Of a stretch of DNA of 64,000 bases, positions 41,792 through 50,211 are shown piece by piece (the stretch's first letter is position 1; each line of letters starts with the position of its first letter). The stretch lies in the NCBI RefSeq assembly GCF_001634285.1, contig NZ_CP015438.1:1748001-1812000 (forward strand), written 5' to 3'. The translations under genes and the position numbers were made by a program. This DNA comes from Anoxybacillus amylolyticus. Its GTDB lineage: Bacteria > Bacillota > Bacilli > Bacillales > Anoxybacillaceae. Below the pieces are notes generated by a model that did no database searches, had not been told where the DNA came from, and worked only from the letters and a program-made list of their open reading frames with translations.

Positions 41792-42393
41792 CGGATGGAA
41801 TGGTCGTTAATCTTGGTATCGGCATTCCTTCGCTTATTCCAAACTTTTTAGGTGATAAGCGCATATTTTTTCAAGCAGAAAATGGAGTGCTGGGCATTGG
41901 AAAAAGTCCGTCCAAAGGAAAGGAAGACCCCAATCTTTGCAACGCGGCGGGCTATCCGGTAACCGTCGTTAGCGGTGCTTCCTATTTCGACAGTGCTACG
42001 GCGTTTGCGATGATTCGGAAAGGACTAATTGATGTCACGGTATTAGGGGGATTGCAAGTAAGTGAGAAAGGAGACTTAGCGAATTGGATGGTACCGGGAA
42101 AACGGGTGCCAGGAGTCGGTGGCGGAATGGAGCTGGCGCAAAAAACAAAAAAAGTGATTGTCGTCATGAGCCATGTCAACAAAGACGGCGAGCCGAAAAT
42201 TGTTTCGACGTGCACATTGCCGCTCACGGCAAAACGGTGTGTCGACTTAATCATTACCGATCAAGCAGTCATTGAAGTGACAGACGAAGGGTTATTGCTA
42301 ACGGAAGTGATGGCTCCATATGATGTAGAAGATGTTGTGCGCCAAACTGCTGCACCACTACGTGTTGCGGCTGGGGTAAAGCGCGTTGAGTGA
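41743..42393 (+). CDS. yodR: CoA-transferase subunit B (YodR)
   Basis: A 216-residue beta subunit. LGIGIPSLIPNF, FQAENGVLGIG (active-site Glu in ENG) and GGGMELAQKTKKVIVVM match AtoA/ScoB proteins. The start at 41743 lies inside yodS (49-bp overlap), with GGGGTGA correctly placed, so the subunits are translationally coupled. Confidence 0.92.
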   Translation: MDMGRERIAKRAAQELTDGMVVNLGIGIPSLIPNFLGDKRIFFQAENGVLGIGKSPSKGKEDPNLCNAAGYPVTVVSGASYFDSATAFAMIRKGLIDVTVLGGLQVSEKGDLANWMVPGKRVPGVGGGMELAQKTKKVIVVMSHVNKDGEPKIVSTCTLPLTAKRCVDLIITDQAVIEVTDEGLLLTEVMAPYDVEDVVRQTAAPLRVAAGVKRVE

Positions 42394-42413
42394 AAGAGGG
42401 AGGGGAAAGAAAG

Positions 42414-43670
42414 ATGAACGACCTTCATCGTTGGTTCATCAAGAAAAAAAAAGCGGGCATCGAACTATTAAGACGCCTCGTCCAAGAGGCAAGTACGCAA
42501 ACGAACGAAGCAACTGCCCAAGCGCTCATTATCGAAAAATGTCGCCAGTTGCAGCTGGAATTGGACATATGGGAACCAGAAATCGACCAATTAAAAAGGA
42601 ACCCATATTTTGTTTCTACACGTACGACCTTTCTCCATAGCCCGAATGTTGTTGCGGTATGGAAAGGAACAGGCGGTGGACGATCGCTCATTTTAAATAG
42701 CCATATTGACGTTGTGCCAGAGGGGGATGTTACCCAATGGAAGGAGGATCCATACAGCGGCAAAGTGGAAGATGGTAAGTTGTATGGGCGTGGTGCGTCA
42801 GATATGAAGGGCGGGACGGTCGCGCTTTTATTAGCAATCGAAGCATTAAAAACGCTCGGTGTCCGTTTGAAAGGAGATGTTATTTTCCAAAGCGTCATCG
42901 AAGAAGAAAGTGGAGGGGCAGGGACGTTAGCGGCTATTTTACGTGGGTATCGAGCGGACGGAGCTATCATTCCCGAACCAACCGATATGAAACTATTTCC
43001 AACGCAACAAGGTTCGCTTTGGTTTCGAATTACCGTTCGCGGAAAATCTGCGCACGGTGGGACGCGGTATGAAGGGGTCAGCGCGATCGAAAAAGCATGG
43101 ACGGTCGTTCGTTGCCTCCAGCAATTAGAAACAAAACGAAACGAGCGTATTGACGACCCATTGTATGCGCACGTTCCGATCCCGATCCCTATTAATATCG
43201 GCACGATTCGTGGCGGGACTTGGCCTTCGTCCGTGCCAGATTGTGCCGTATTAGAAGGGAGAATGGGGGTCGCACCGAATGAAACAATCGAGCAAGCAAA
43301 GCATGAGATGAAAGAGGCACTTTGCGCGCTTGGAGAACAAGATGAATGGCTGCAATCGAATATCGAACTAGAGTGGTTCGGTGCTCAATGGTTGCCTAGT
43401 TCGCTTAAGCTGACGCACCCGTTACTACAGACAATGATAAAAGCGTATCGCCAAGTAAAGGGAGAAGACCCGATCATCGAAGCGGCTCCGTGGGGCACGG
43501 ACGGTGGGTTGCTTACCCAAGTTGGAGCAATTCCGACAATTGTGTTCGGACCAGGAACGACGGCGGTCGCACACTATCCAAACGAATATATTGCTATTGA
43601 CCGCGTCTTAGAGGCAGCCGAAATGATTGCCTACGCCATAATGGACTGGTGCGGGGTTGAGGAATCGTAA
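42414..43670 (+). CDS. yodQ: M20-family deacylase/peptidase YodQ
   Basis: A 418-residue ArgE/DapE-type metalloenzyme. Metal ligands are seen in LNSHIDVVPEGD (His), LYGRGASDMKGG (bridging Asp), VIEEESGGAG (catalytic Glu-Glu) and the C-terminal VFGPGTTAVAHYPNEYI (His). It probably removes an acetyl group from an N-acetylated lysine derivative in this pathway. GAGGGAGGGG fits the ATG at 42414, 20 bp after yodR; the GTG at 42390 overlaps the site. Confidence 0.9.
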   Translation: MNDLHRWFIKKKKAGIELLRRLVQEASTQTNEATAQALIIEKCRQLQLELDIWEPEIDQLKRNPYFVSTRTTFLHSPNVVAVWKGTGGGRSLILNSHIDVVPEGDVTQWKEDPYSGKVEDGKLYGRGASDMKGGTVALLLAIEALKTLGVRLKGDVIFQSVIEEESGGAGTLAAILRGYRADGAIIPEPTDMKLFPTQQGSLWFRITVRGKSAHGGTRYEGVSAIEKAWTVVRCLQQLETKRNERIDDPLYAHVPIPIPINIGTIRGGTWPSSVPDCAVLEGRMGVAPNETIEQAKHEMKEALCALGEQDEWLQSNIELEWFGAQWLPSSLKLTHPLLQTMIKAYRQVKGEDPIIEAAPWGTDGGLLTQVGAIPTIVFGPGTTAVAHYPNEYIAIDRVLEAAEMIAYAIMDWCGVEES

Positions 43671-43684
43671 GGAGGGGGAATTTG

Positions 43685-44524
43685 ATGGAGCAAACGATTC
43701 AGACAGAGCGGTTTGCTGCGTCCGCTATTTTTGACGATTTCAATGAGCGGATGCGCGTCGAAGATTACCGTGGTTACGTACCTGCGCTAATCGACTACGT
43801 GACGGATGCAGCGCAACAAAAAGGATACACAAAATTAATTGTAAAAGCAAGGTATGAACATTTGTCAATATTTATTGAAAAAGGGTTTCAATATGAAGGG
43901 TGGATTCAAGGCTATTTTAATGGCAGTGATGCTCATTTGTTAGCACTCTATTTCCAACAAGAGCGAAAGACGAGCGAAAACGCCAATATGGAAGACCAAA
44001 TCGTGGCATCCATCCAAACAAAACCGCGTTTCGTTTCTTTAGCGCCACTTTCGGAGGAATATACGATGCGGAAGGCAGAACCCGCGGATGCCGAAGCGCT
44101 AGTGAATTTATATCGGTCGATTTTTGCTATTTATCCTTCCCCTCTCCACGACTTGTCGTATGTAGAAAACTTGTTGAGAAAAGGGGCAATGTTTTACGCC
44201 ATCGAGCACGATAAGCAAATTGTTAGCGCTGCCTCGGCAGAAATCAATGAAATGTACCATAATGCAGAACTGACCGACTGTGCGACGTTGCCTAATTACC
44301 GTACGCACGGATTAATGAAACATTTATTAAAAAAACTAGAGGAAGAGTTGAAAAAACAAGCTATTTTTTGCATCTATTCGCTCGCGCGCGCACCATCATA
44401 CGGAATGAACGCTGCATTTTACCAGCTTGGCTACCGTTATAGTGGAAGACTAACAAATAACTGCTACATTTACGAAGACTTAGAAGATATGAATATATGG
44501 GTAAAAGACGTATCGCGCGCGTGA
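43685..44524 (+). CDS. yodP: Beta-lysine N-acetyltransferase (YodP/AblB)
   Basis: A 279-residue GNAT protein. The C-terminal GNAT domain starts at about 130 (YTMRKAEPADAEALVNLYRS) with NAELTDCATLPNYRTHGLMK as the acetyl-CoA region. Next to kamA it matches AblB, which acetylates beta-lysine; in archaea AblA/AblB make the osmolyte N-acetyl-beta-lysine. Here the catabolic genes around it suggest an intermediate. AGGAGGGGG precedes the ATG at 43685. Confidence 0.9.
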   Translation: MEQTIQTERFAASAIFDDFNERMRVEDYRGYVPALIDYVTDAAQQKGYTKLIVKARYEHLSIFIEKGFQYEGWIQGYFNGSDAHLLALYFQQERKTSENANMEDQIVASIQTKPRFVSLAPLSEEYTMRKAEPADAEALVNLYRSIFAIYPSPLHDLSYVENLLRKGAMFYAIEHDKQIVSAASAEINEMYHNAELTDCATLPNYRTHGLMKHLLKKLEEELKKQAIFCIYSLARAPSYGMNAAFYQLGYRYSGRLTNNCYIYEDLEDMNIWVKDVSRA

Positions 44525-44578
44525 TGCCTTTTTATATACCGCATACATTGCTAATAAACTTGGAAGGAGGAGTTAAGT

Positions 44579-45970
44579 ATGTATCGCCCAAAACGCCATT
44601 GGAAAGAGGTTGAACTTTGGAAAGACGTCACGGAGGAACAATGGAACGATTGGCTTTGGCAATTAACGAATACGATTCGCACGTTAGAAGACTTGAAAAA
44701 AGTCATTCACTTAACACCAGAAGAAGAAGAAGGGGTGAAAATATCAGCGAAAACCATCCCATTGAACATTACTCCGTACTACGCTTCGCTCATGAACCCA
44801 GATGACCCGCGCTGCCCGATTCGCATGCAGTCCGTACCAGTTGCGAAAGAACAGCAGAAAACGAAATATGACTTAGAAGACCCGCTTCATGAAGACGAAG
44901 ACTCGCCTGTTCCAGGTTTAACACATCGCTATCCAGATCGCGTCCTCTTTTTAATTACGAACCAATGCTCGATGTACTGTCGTTACTGCACGAGAAGACG
45001 TTTTTCCGGACAGATTGGCATGGGGGTGCCGAAAAAACAGCTCGACGCTGCGATTGAATACATCGCCCAAACGCCACAAGTGCGTGATGTTTTATTATCA
45101 GGCGGGGATGCGTTATTAGTGAACGACCAAATTCTAGAGTACATTTTAAAGAAATTGCGTGCTATTCCTCATGTAGAAATTATTCGCATTGGAACAAGAG
45201 CCCCGGTCGTTTTTCCACAGCGCATTACCGAAAATTTATGTAACATCTTAAAAAAATATCATCCAATTTGGTTGAATACCCATTTTAACACATCGATTGA
45301 AATTACAGAACAGTCGAAGCTGGCATGCGAAATGCTCGTGAACGCTGGCGTGCCTGTCGGCAATCAATCCGTCATTTTAGCAGGCATTAACGACAGCGTC
45401 CCGATTATGAAAAAGCTGATGCACGATTTAGTGAAAATGCGCGTCCGTCCGTACTATATTTACCAATGTGATTTGTCGGAAGGGATTAGCCATTTCCGTG
45501 CCCCTATTTCTAAAGGGCTTGAGATTATCGAAGGATTACGTGGTCACACTTCCGGCTATGCTGTACCAACGTTTGTCGTCGACGCGCCAGGCGGGGGAGG
45601 GAAAATTTCCTTGCAACCAAACTATTTATTGTTGCAAACACCAGAAAAGGTTATTTTGCGAAACTATGAAGGGGTCATTACGTTTTACCCAGAGCCAAAA
45701 GAGTACGTACCGAATCGTGCCGAAGCGTATTTTAAAGAGATTTTTCCTGATGTTGACGAAAAACAGTCGACCACTGGCATTGCGGCTATCGCTAACGAAA
45801 TGAAGGCTGCGATCGTTCCAGAAGCGCTCAACCGGATGGAACGGCGGAAAATGTATGAAGCAGACCCAAACCATAAGTCATTAAAAGATTTGCGAGAGAA
45901 ACGAAATGAATTAAAAGAGAAAAAATATCAAGCAATGCTACAAAAAACGGAGGAGCGAAAAAGCGAATGA
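44579..45970 (+). CDS. kamA: L-lysine 2,3-aminomutase
   Basis: A 463-residue radical SAM/PLP enzyme. The cluster motif is NQCSMYCRYCTRRR (near 130-137), the PLP Lys is in DAPGGGGKISLQPNY (near 341), and the Arg/Asp substrate region IRIGTRAPVVFPQRI is conserved. It converts L-lysine to L-beta-lysine. Length and the dimerisation tail match B. subtilis KamA (YodO). GGAAGGAGGAG precedes the ATG. Its 3' end overlaps yokU by 4 bp. Confidence 0.96.
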   Translation: MYRPKRHWKEVELWKDVTEEQWNDWLWQLTNTIRTLEDLKKVIHLTPEEEEGVKISAKTIPLNITPYYASLMNPDDPRCPIRMQSVPVAKEQQKTKYDLEDPLHEDEDSPVPGLTHRYPDRVLFLITNQCSMYCRYCTRRRFSGQIGMGVPKKQLDAAIEYIAQTPQVRDVLLSGGDALLVNDQILEYILKKLRAIPHVEIIRIGTRAPVVFPQRITENLCNILKKYHPIWLNTHFNTSIEITEQSKLACEMLVNAGVPVGNQSVILAGINDSVPIMKKLMHDLVKMRVRPYYIYQCDLSEGISHFRAPISKGLEIIEGLRGHTSGYAVPTFVVDAPGGGGKISLQPNYLLLQTPEKVILRNYEGVITFYPEPKEYVPNRAEAYFKEIFPDVDEKQSTTGIAAIANEMKAAIVPEALNRMERRKMYEADPNHKSLKDLREKRNELKEKKYQAMLQKTEERKSE

Positions 45971-46236
45971 TTTGTCTTTGGTGTGGTTCTAACGAGGGGG
46001 CGGAGACCAAGCAAACAGTATATTGGGAGCTTCCCGATGGGTTGCGCGCGATTGAAATTACTTGTACGCCAAGCGTTTCGTGCCATGCGTGTGGCATGAT
46101 TTATCAAGAGGAAGAAATAGTGACGACCATTGAAGACCAGCTTTTTCTTATCGACACGATTCATTTAGCGAAATCGATCACGTACGACGAACTGATGAGC
46201 CAACCGCGGCGGTTGAAACGAAACTATTTTCGATAA
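45967..46236 (+). CDS. yokU: YokU family zinc-finger-like protein
   Basis: An 89-residue protein with two CxxC motifs (CLWCGSNE; CHACGMIY) that could bind zinc, resembling YgiT/YokU N-terminal domains. Coupled to kamA by an ATGA overlap. Role unknown; its place after kamA is kept in B. subtilis. Confidence 0.88.
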   Translation: MICLWCGSNEGAETKQTVYWELPDGLRAIEITCTPSVSCHACGMIYQEEEIVTTIEDQLFLIDTIHLAKSITYDELMSQPRRLKRNYFR

Positions 46237-46306
46237 TGCTTCACAAATAGCAAAAAAGCGATTAAAATGACAAACAACAAGAATAACGAAAGAGGATGGA
46301 GCAATG

Positions 46307-46522
46307 ATGTGTTCGTTTTATCGCTATTTACTTAAATTTCGTGACGGAAAAAAAGAGGATCCTGTCGTTCGATTTGCCAACGGGGTGTATTACGATCATA
46401 GCTTTCCAAAAGCATCTACCGATTATGATGAAATTAGCCGTTACTTAGAAATGAATGGCGATTATTTAGAAAGCATGTCTATTTTCGATGAAACATGGGA
46501 GCGTTTTTTGCACGAGGTGTAG
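46307..46522 (+). CDS. yozE: YozE family SAM-like protein
   Basis: A 71-residue protein: SFYRYLLKFRDGKKEDP, FANGVYYDHSFPKASTDYDE and EISRYLEMNGDYLESM are the UPF0346/YozE signature. Order yokU-yozE-yodN-yozD is as in B. subtilis. Two adjacent ATGs (46304, 46307) follow GGATGGAGC. No function known. Confidence 0.92.
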   Translation: MCSFYRYLLKFRDGKKEDPVVRFANGVYYDHSFPKASTDYDEISRYLEMNGDYLESMSIFDETWERFLHEV

Positions 46523-46634
46523 GCGGAAAAATGCTCCCCTTTTTTTTGAAAACGCTATCGCAGGGCACTTGCGTATGTGTCCGCTTGTTTTTCGTTGCAT
46601 ATAATTTAATAACAACGAGAGAGGAGGGAGTAAG

Positions 46635-47279
46635 ATGGAAGGGGCAAAATTCACGATTGGAGATGTTGTCGTAAACACGCTATACGGAACGGTCGGGGCG
46701 ATTACAGATGTGCAATATATTGACGGAGTGTTTTTATATGAAGTAAATCATAGTGCGAGTTTGTTTATGGAGCAATCGTTAGTGCTATTATCAGAGTTCT
46801 CTGGAGATGTGTGGATTACTGAGGAAGTAGAAATAGAATTGCCGTTTTTCCTCGGAGAACTTGTCTACGTGCACAACTACGATAACGACGTATTTAAAAT
46901 TATTGGCGTCCGCACGGAAATTTACCGCTATCAAGAGGAAGGATGGGAAGAAATCGTTTATGAGTTGAAGCGGATAACGGATGGACTAGAGATTGAGGCA
47001 AGTATTGAGGACGTCATTTCCATCGCTTCTTCCGAAGAACCATCAGTTGTTGTAATGCAGAATATTGCGCTGCTAGGATACATTGGTCGACATGAGCCGT
47101 ATCCTCTTCTGCCAGCGGCACCTTCCGAAAAAACGGAATCCGTGGACCAGTTATTAGATGTGTATAATGATTATCGGCGATTATATGAGTGGTTTGGCGA
47201 TGAGCAATATAAACAACAGATGGAAATAACATTAATCACCTTGCAAAAGCTTGTCCGTGAAAAAAACTCATCTGCCTAG
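46635..47279 (+). CDS. yodN: YodN-position protein, unknown function
   Basis: A 214-residue acidic soluble protein. The N-terminal two-thirds look like repeated small beta domains (IGDVVVNTLYGTVGAITDVQ; LGELVYVHNYDNDVFKIIGV), reminiscent of SH3-like modules; the C-terminal 60 residues are helical (LLDVYNDYRRLYEWFGDEQY). The name rests on gene order only. GAGAGGAGGG precedes the ATG. Its end overlaps a short membrane ORF on the other strand. Confidence 0.65.
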   Translation: MEGAKFTIGDVVVNTLYGTVGAITDVQYIDGVFLYEVNHSASLFMEQSLVLLSEFSGDVWITEEVEIELPFFLGELVYVHNYDNDVFKIIGVRTEIYRYQEEGWEEIVYELKRITDGLEIEASIEDVISIASSEEPSVVVMQNIALLGYIGRHEPYPLLPAAPSEKTESVDQLLDVYNDYRRLYEWFGDEQYKQQMEITLITLQKLVREKNSSA

Positions 47280-47393
47280 AAACTGGGCGAGCACATAGAA
47301 AAAGTAAGGCACCCCAAACAAAACGATCATTAAAAACATGCCGTTTGTAATAGACTCCATCATATTGTCGATGATTTCATCGACTTTATTCAT
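47268..47393 (-). CDS. 41-residue membrane peptide, convergent with yodN
   Basis: Minus-strand frame: a charged amphipathic start (MNKVDEIIDNMMESITNGMF) then one membrane helix (LMIVLFGVPYFFYVLAQFL). GGGAGGGATGG precedes the ATG. It overlaps the last 12 bp of yodN. Good codon content and site suggest a real gene; I do not recognise it. Confidence 0.6.
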   Translation of the reverse strand: MNKVDEIIDNMMESITNGMFLMIVLFGVPYFFYVLAQFLGR

Positions 47394-47521
47394 GACCATC
47401 CCTCCCTGTTTTGTTATTTCCAATGTATGAACGCTTCTTTTTTTTCATACATACCTACGGAAAATTTTTTTGACATAAAGTAATCGTTTGAAACATAAAA
47501 CAGTAAAAAGGGGGCGATACA

Positions 47522-47692
47522 GTGAAAGAAATGGAAGTCGTTATTGATACGGAGGAAATTGCTGAATTTTTTCATCGAGAGCTCATCCGTCGCGGCTTTG
47601 TTCCATCGCAACTCGAACTCGAAGAACTCGCTGACATTACGTTTGATTACTTAATTGAAAAATGTATTATTGACGAAGAGTGGGAAGAATAG
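47522..47692 (+). CDS. yozD: YozD family protein
   Basis: A 56-residue acidic protein (EVVIDTEEIAEFFHRELIRR, FDYLIEKCIIDEEWEE) matching YozD in sequence and position. GTG start after AAAAGGGGGCG. Function unknown. Its terminator is the palindrome that was duplicated by the MITE-like insert. Confidence 0.9.
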   Translation: MKEMEVVIDTEEIAEFFHRELIRRGFVPSQLELEELADITFDYLIEKCIIDEEWEE

Positions 47693-47716
47693 AAACGACG
47701 AGAAGGCTCGTCGTTT
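47692..47716. repeat. Palindromic terminator, copy 1 of a 25-bp direct repeat
   Basis: GAAACGACGAG AAGG CTCGTCGTTTC (stem 47692-47702 / 47707-47717) overlaps the last base of yozD. The same 25 bp recur at 47920-47944. Copy 1 lacks the T-run, which stays with copy 2. Confidence 0.9.
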
Positions 47717-47919
47717 CAAAGTGTTGAAAAAGTGGGGCGTCAAGAAAAAGTTCACGAAAGATATGGACTTTTTCTTTTCTTTAGATTGTCGAATCTTTTG
47801 AATATCCTAATTTAAGGAAGAAAAATGCACAAATCTGCAGCCCCTTATCCATTTTCTCTACCTAAAATATACAATTGAAAAACGATTTTGTCCTTGACAA
47901 AATCGTTTTTCAACAGTCT
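47717..47919. mobile_element. MITE-like insert of ~203 bp
   Basis: The insert lies exactly between the two 25-bp terminator copies. TGTTGAAAAA at 47722-47731 and its inverted copy at 47906-47915 are 5 and 4 nt from the borders. Each end can fold: GAAAAAGTTCA / TGGACTTTTTC on the left (47743-47775 region), and on the right a perfect 18-bp stem around CTT (47877-47915). No coding frame is visible. It is best read as a short, non-autonomous element that duplicated its palindromic target. Confidence 0.75.
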
Positions 47920-47948
47920 GAAACGACGAGAAGGCTCGTCGTTTTTTC
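47920..47948. terminator. Palindromic terminator, copy 2 with T-run
   Basis: Second copy of the 25-bp repeat (47920-47944), followed by TTTTTT. It probably ends transcription of both yozD and the convergent DUF2515 gene. Confidence 0.8.
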
Positions 47949-47992
47949 GTGTGCTTTTTCATGAAACTCGTCAATCGACGTGCAAGAGAGAT

Positions 47993-49114
47993 TCATGAAT
48001 GCATTGCTTGTTTTGTGGCAGTTGCAATTTTTTGTAATTTTTTTAGGTTGTCGGCATAATGGAGAGTTAGTGAAGGATGGCTCATCAAAGGGATCCTTTC
48101 TGCTTCGTGTAAAATCGTTAAGTCATAAAACCAGTCGCGTTTATCTGGGAACCGATGTTCCATAACAGGCCAAGCGTCGCTTAGCGTCGGGCTGAAGATT
48201 CGACCTCCGTCGTTCGTTTTCGAAAAGATGTGTGGCCAAAAATCTGCACGCGAGCCGGTATGTTTCGTTTGGCAAGCAAAATGATAGACTCGCTGAAACA
48301 GCGAGTTTCGATAAAAGAGCATTCCGTAAAGAGCTTTGCCGATTTCGATACGGTGCGACACGTCTGCGAAGTCGCGAACGGTAATGCCTGTTAAGCGAAC
48401 GTGGCGACCGCTTTTATAAGGAATGAGCACATCGTTGAATCCAAGCCATTGCTGGCATAAAAACGGAAAGGTTTTAATGACTTGTTCTTGGAAAAAAGGA
48501 TGTTGTACAACACGTTGTTGAATATATTGCTGTTCATTAATAATAAGCGCAACGGTCAATACCGGTGCATCTTTCGTTTCGTAAAAATGTTCCCAAAAAG
48601 GCTGCATAAATGCGGAAACAGAAAAGTACGGCAATAAATGAAATAGTTTTTTCTTCTGTTCTTTACTTTTTTCGTACAAAAGAAGTTGTGGGTATGCGTC
48701 ATGGAAAATAAGAGTATTGGCTCGTTCCAAAAACAAAAACAATGGCTTGATTTGCTCGGTTGCCACGACTACTGGAACAAGGCTTCCTTTTAAGTCCGTC
48801 ATATTCCATCCACCATTGCGCGATACAAGGTGTGCTAAAAATGCCCAATGTACTTCTGGATGGCGTTGAAAAAAGGAAAAATACGCTTCTGTACGGGTAA
48901 CGTTATCACGATTTAGCCGCGTCGTTTCGTTTTTGATTGTCATCACTAATTTTCGTTCCTCGTCTGTTAACGGTTTTCTAGGCATTTTCTCTTCAAATAG
49001 CTTGTGAAGCATAGCTGAGGAACTAATCGAAATGGACTGTCGATACAGCCAATGACGATAAAGCGCTTGCACCGGATGGGAAAGCATGGCGAAAAGTCGA
49101 ACGAATGCATTCAT
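47993..49114 (-). CDS. DUF2515 (YppC-like) protein
   Basis: A 373-residue basic protein. Motifs such as NVTRTEAYFSFFQRHPEVHW, AHLVSRNGGWNMTDLKG and LERANTLIFHDAYPQLLLYE are typical of DUF2515, represented by B. subtilis YppC. Function unknown. GAGGGGGATT precedes the ATG at 49114; the longer frame to 49153 has no site. In B. subtilis this gene is not at the yodL-yozD locus. Confidence 0.8.
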   Translation of the reverse strand: MNAFVRLFAMLSHPVQALYRHWLYRQSISISSSAMLHKLFEEKMPRKPLTDEERKLVMTIKNETTRLNRDNVTRTEAYFSFFQRHPEVHWAFLAHLVSRNGGWNMTDLKGSLVPVVVATEQIKPLFLFLERANTLIFHDAYPQLLLYEKSKEQKKKLFHLLPYFSVSAFMQPFWEHFYETKDAPVLTVALIINEQQYIQQRVVQHPFFQEQVIKTFPFLCQQWLGFNDVLIPYKSGRHVRLTGITVRDFADVSHRIEIGKALYGMLFYRNSLFQRVYHFACQTKHTGSRADFWPHIFSKTNDGGRIFSPTLSDAWPVMEHRFPDKRDWFYDLTILHEAERIPLMSHPSLTLHYADNLKKLQKIATATKQAMHS

Positions 49115-49201
49115 CGTAGAATCCCCCTCAACAAAATTTTTGAAACCTTGCAACGGTTATTCCGTATACATAAATAGTTAATGAAAAAAGGAGCGATGAG
49201 A

Positions 49202-49387
49202 ATGTTGAAAAAAATTATTAAGTCGATTTTGAAAGAAAGCCTGTCTCACCAATACCATAAACCACACTACACAAGCAGCGATCATTATTACAAGTATAAA
49301 TCGATTCATCCTTCTCATTACGGTCATAGCCATTATAAAAAGAAGCACCGTAGCGGCAGCTTTTTCTCTAGCTTTTTCGGTAGTTAA
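49202..49387 (+). CDS. Small His/Tyr-rich basic protein
   Basis: A 61-residue protein: an amphipathic helix (MLKKIIKSILKESLSHQYHK) followed by a tract very rich in His, Tyr, Ser and Lys, ending SGSFFSSFFGS. AAAAAAGGAG is 7 nt before the ATG at 49202; ATGs at 49181 and 49196 are in frame. It ends 2 bp before the kinase gene and is probably its operon partner, perhaps a spore-associated or membrane-bound substrate. Not recognised. Confidence 0.65.
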   Translation: MLKKIIKSILKESLSHQYHKPHYTSSDHYYKYKSIHPSHYGHSHYKKKHRSGSFFSSFFGS

Positions 49388-49389
49388 CA

Positions 49390-50211
49390 ATGTGTTTTTC
49401 TTATATTTCCCGGTTCGTCGAACGGTTATGCGAGCGTCGCTATCGCTCTGGGATGATGTTGAGCGGTCGCTATGAAATCATGCGTGAACTTGGTATGGGA
49501 AGTTATGGGATTGCGTATGTTGCGTTTGATAAGCAGACGAATAAAAAAGTCGTCATTAAACAAATGCGAACCATACGAAAGAAACAAATAAAGGAATCTT
49601 TTTTGCGGGAAGCCGCCATTTTACAGCATCTCTCCCATCCCCAAATCCCTTCGTTATATGAAACGTTTTTGGAACGTGGGGTGATGCATCTTGTGATGGA
49701 ATATATCGATGGAGAGACGGTGGAGTCACTTATTTTTGAAGCGGGAAAAATGTATACGGAACAAGAAGCATTAGTGGTATTACAACGCGTGTTGGAAATT
49801 GTTCAATTCATTCACGAGAAAGGCATCGTCCATCGCGATTTACGCATCCCAAACATTTTACTCAAAAATGACCGTGTCTATATCATCGATTTTGGCTTAG
49901 CTCGTTTTCTAGGAGAGAAGACCCCTCTAATTGATACGTATCCGTTAGAAAAAAAGCTTCGCCGTGAAATTGACGTGAAAAGCGACATATATGCATTAGG
50001 TCATTTCTTATTATTTTTGCTTTATTCGTCGTATCAACCAAACACAAAGGAAGAATGTAGCTGGGAAGAAGAATTAAATCTTTCCGAGCCAGTACGGATG
50101 ATGTTGCGAAAAATGCTACAAATCGACGAACCGTTTCGTGATATAAGCGAACTGATGAAAGAAATCGAACAAATGATGGAAAGGTGGAGAAAAGATGTCA
50201 TTGTTTCATAA
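49390..50211 (+). CDS. Hanks-type serine/threonine protein kinase
   Basis: A 273-residue single-domain kinase without a membrane segment. Glycine loop LGMGSYGIAYVAF (near 36), VVIKQM (Lys near 57), catalytic loop VHRDLRIPNIL (near 149) and metal loop IIDFGLAR (near 168) are present. The usual HRDLKxxN Lys is Arg here, an unusual but possibly functional change. An N-terminal Cys/Arg-rich stretch of about 25 residues precedes the domain; an ATG at 49456 would omit it. The 3' end overlaps spo0M by 17 bp, so the two are coupled. Confidence 0.88.
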   Translation: MCFSYISRFVERLCERRYRSGMMLSGRYEIMRELGMGSYGIAYVAFDKQTNKKVVIKQMRTIRKKQIKESFLREAAILQHLSHPQIPSLYETFLERGVMHLVMEYIDGETVESLIFEAGKMYTEQEALVVLQRVLEIVQFIHEKGIVHRDLRIPNILLKNDRVYIIDFGLARFLGEKTPLIDTYPLEKKLRREIDVKSDIYALGHFLLFLLYSSYQPNTKEECSWEEELNLSEPVRMMLRKMLQIDEPFRDISELMKEIEQMMERWRKDVIVS

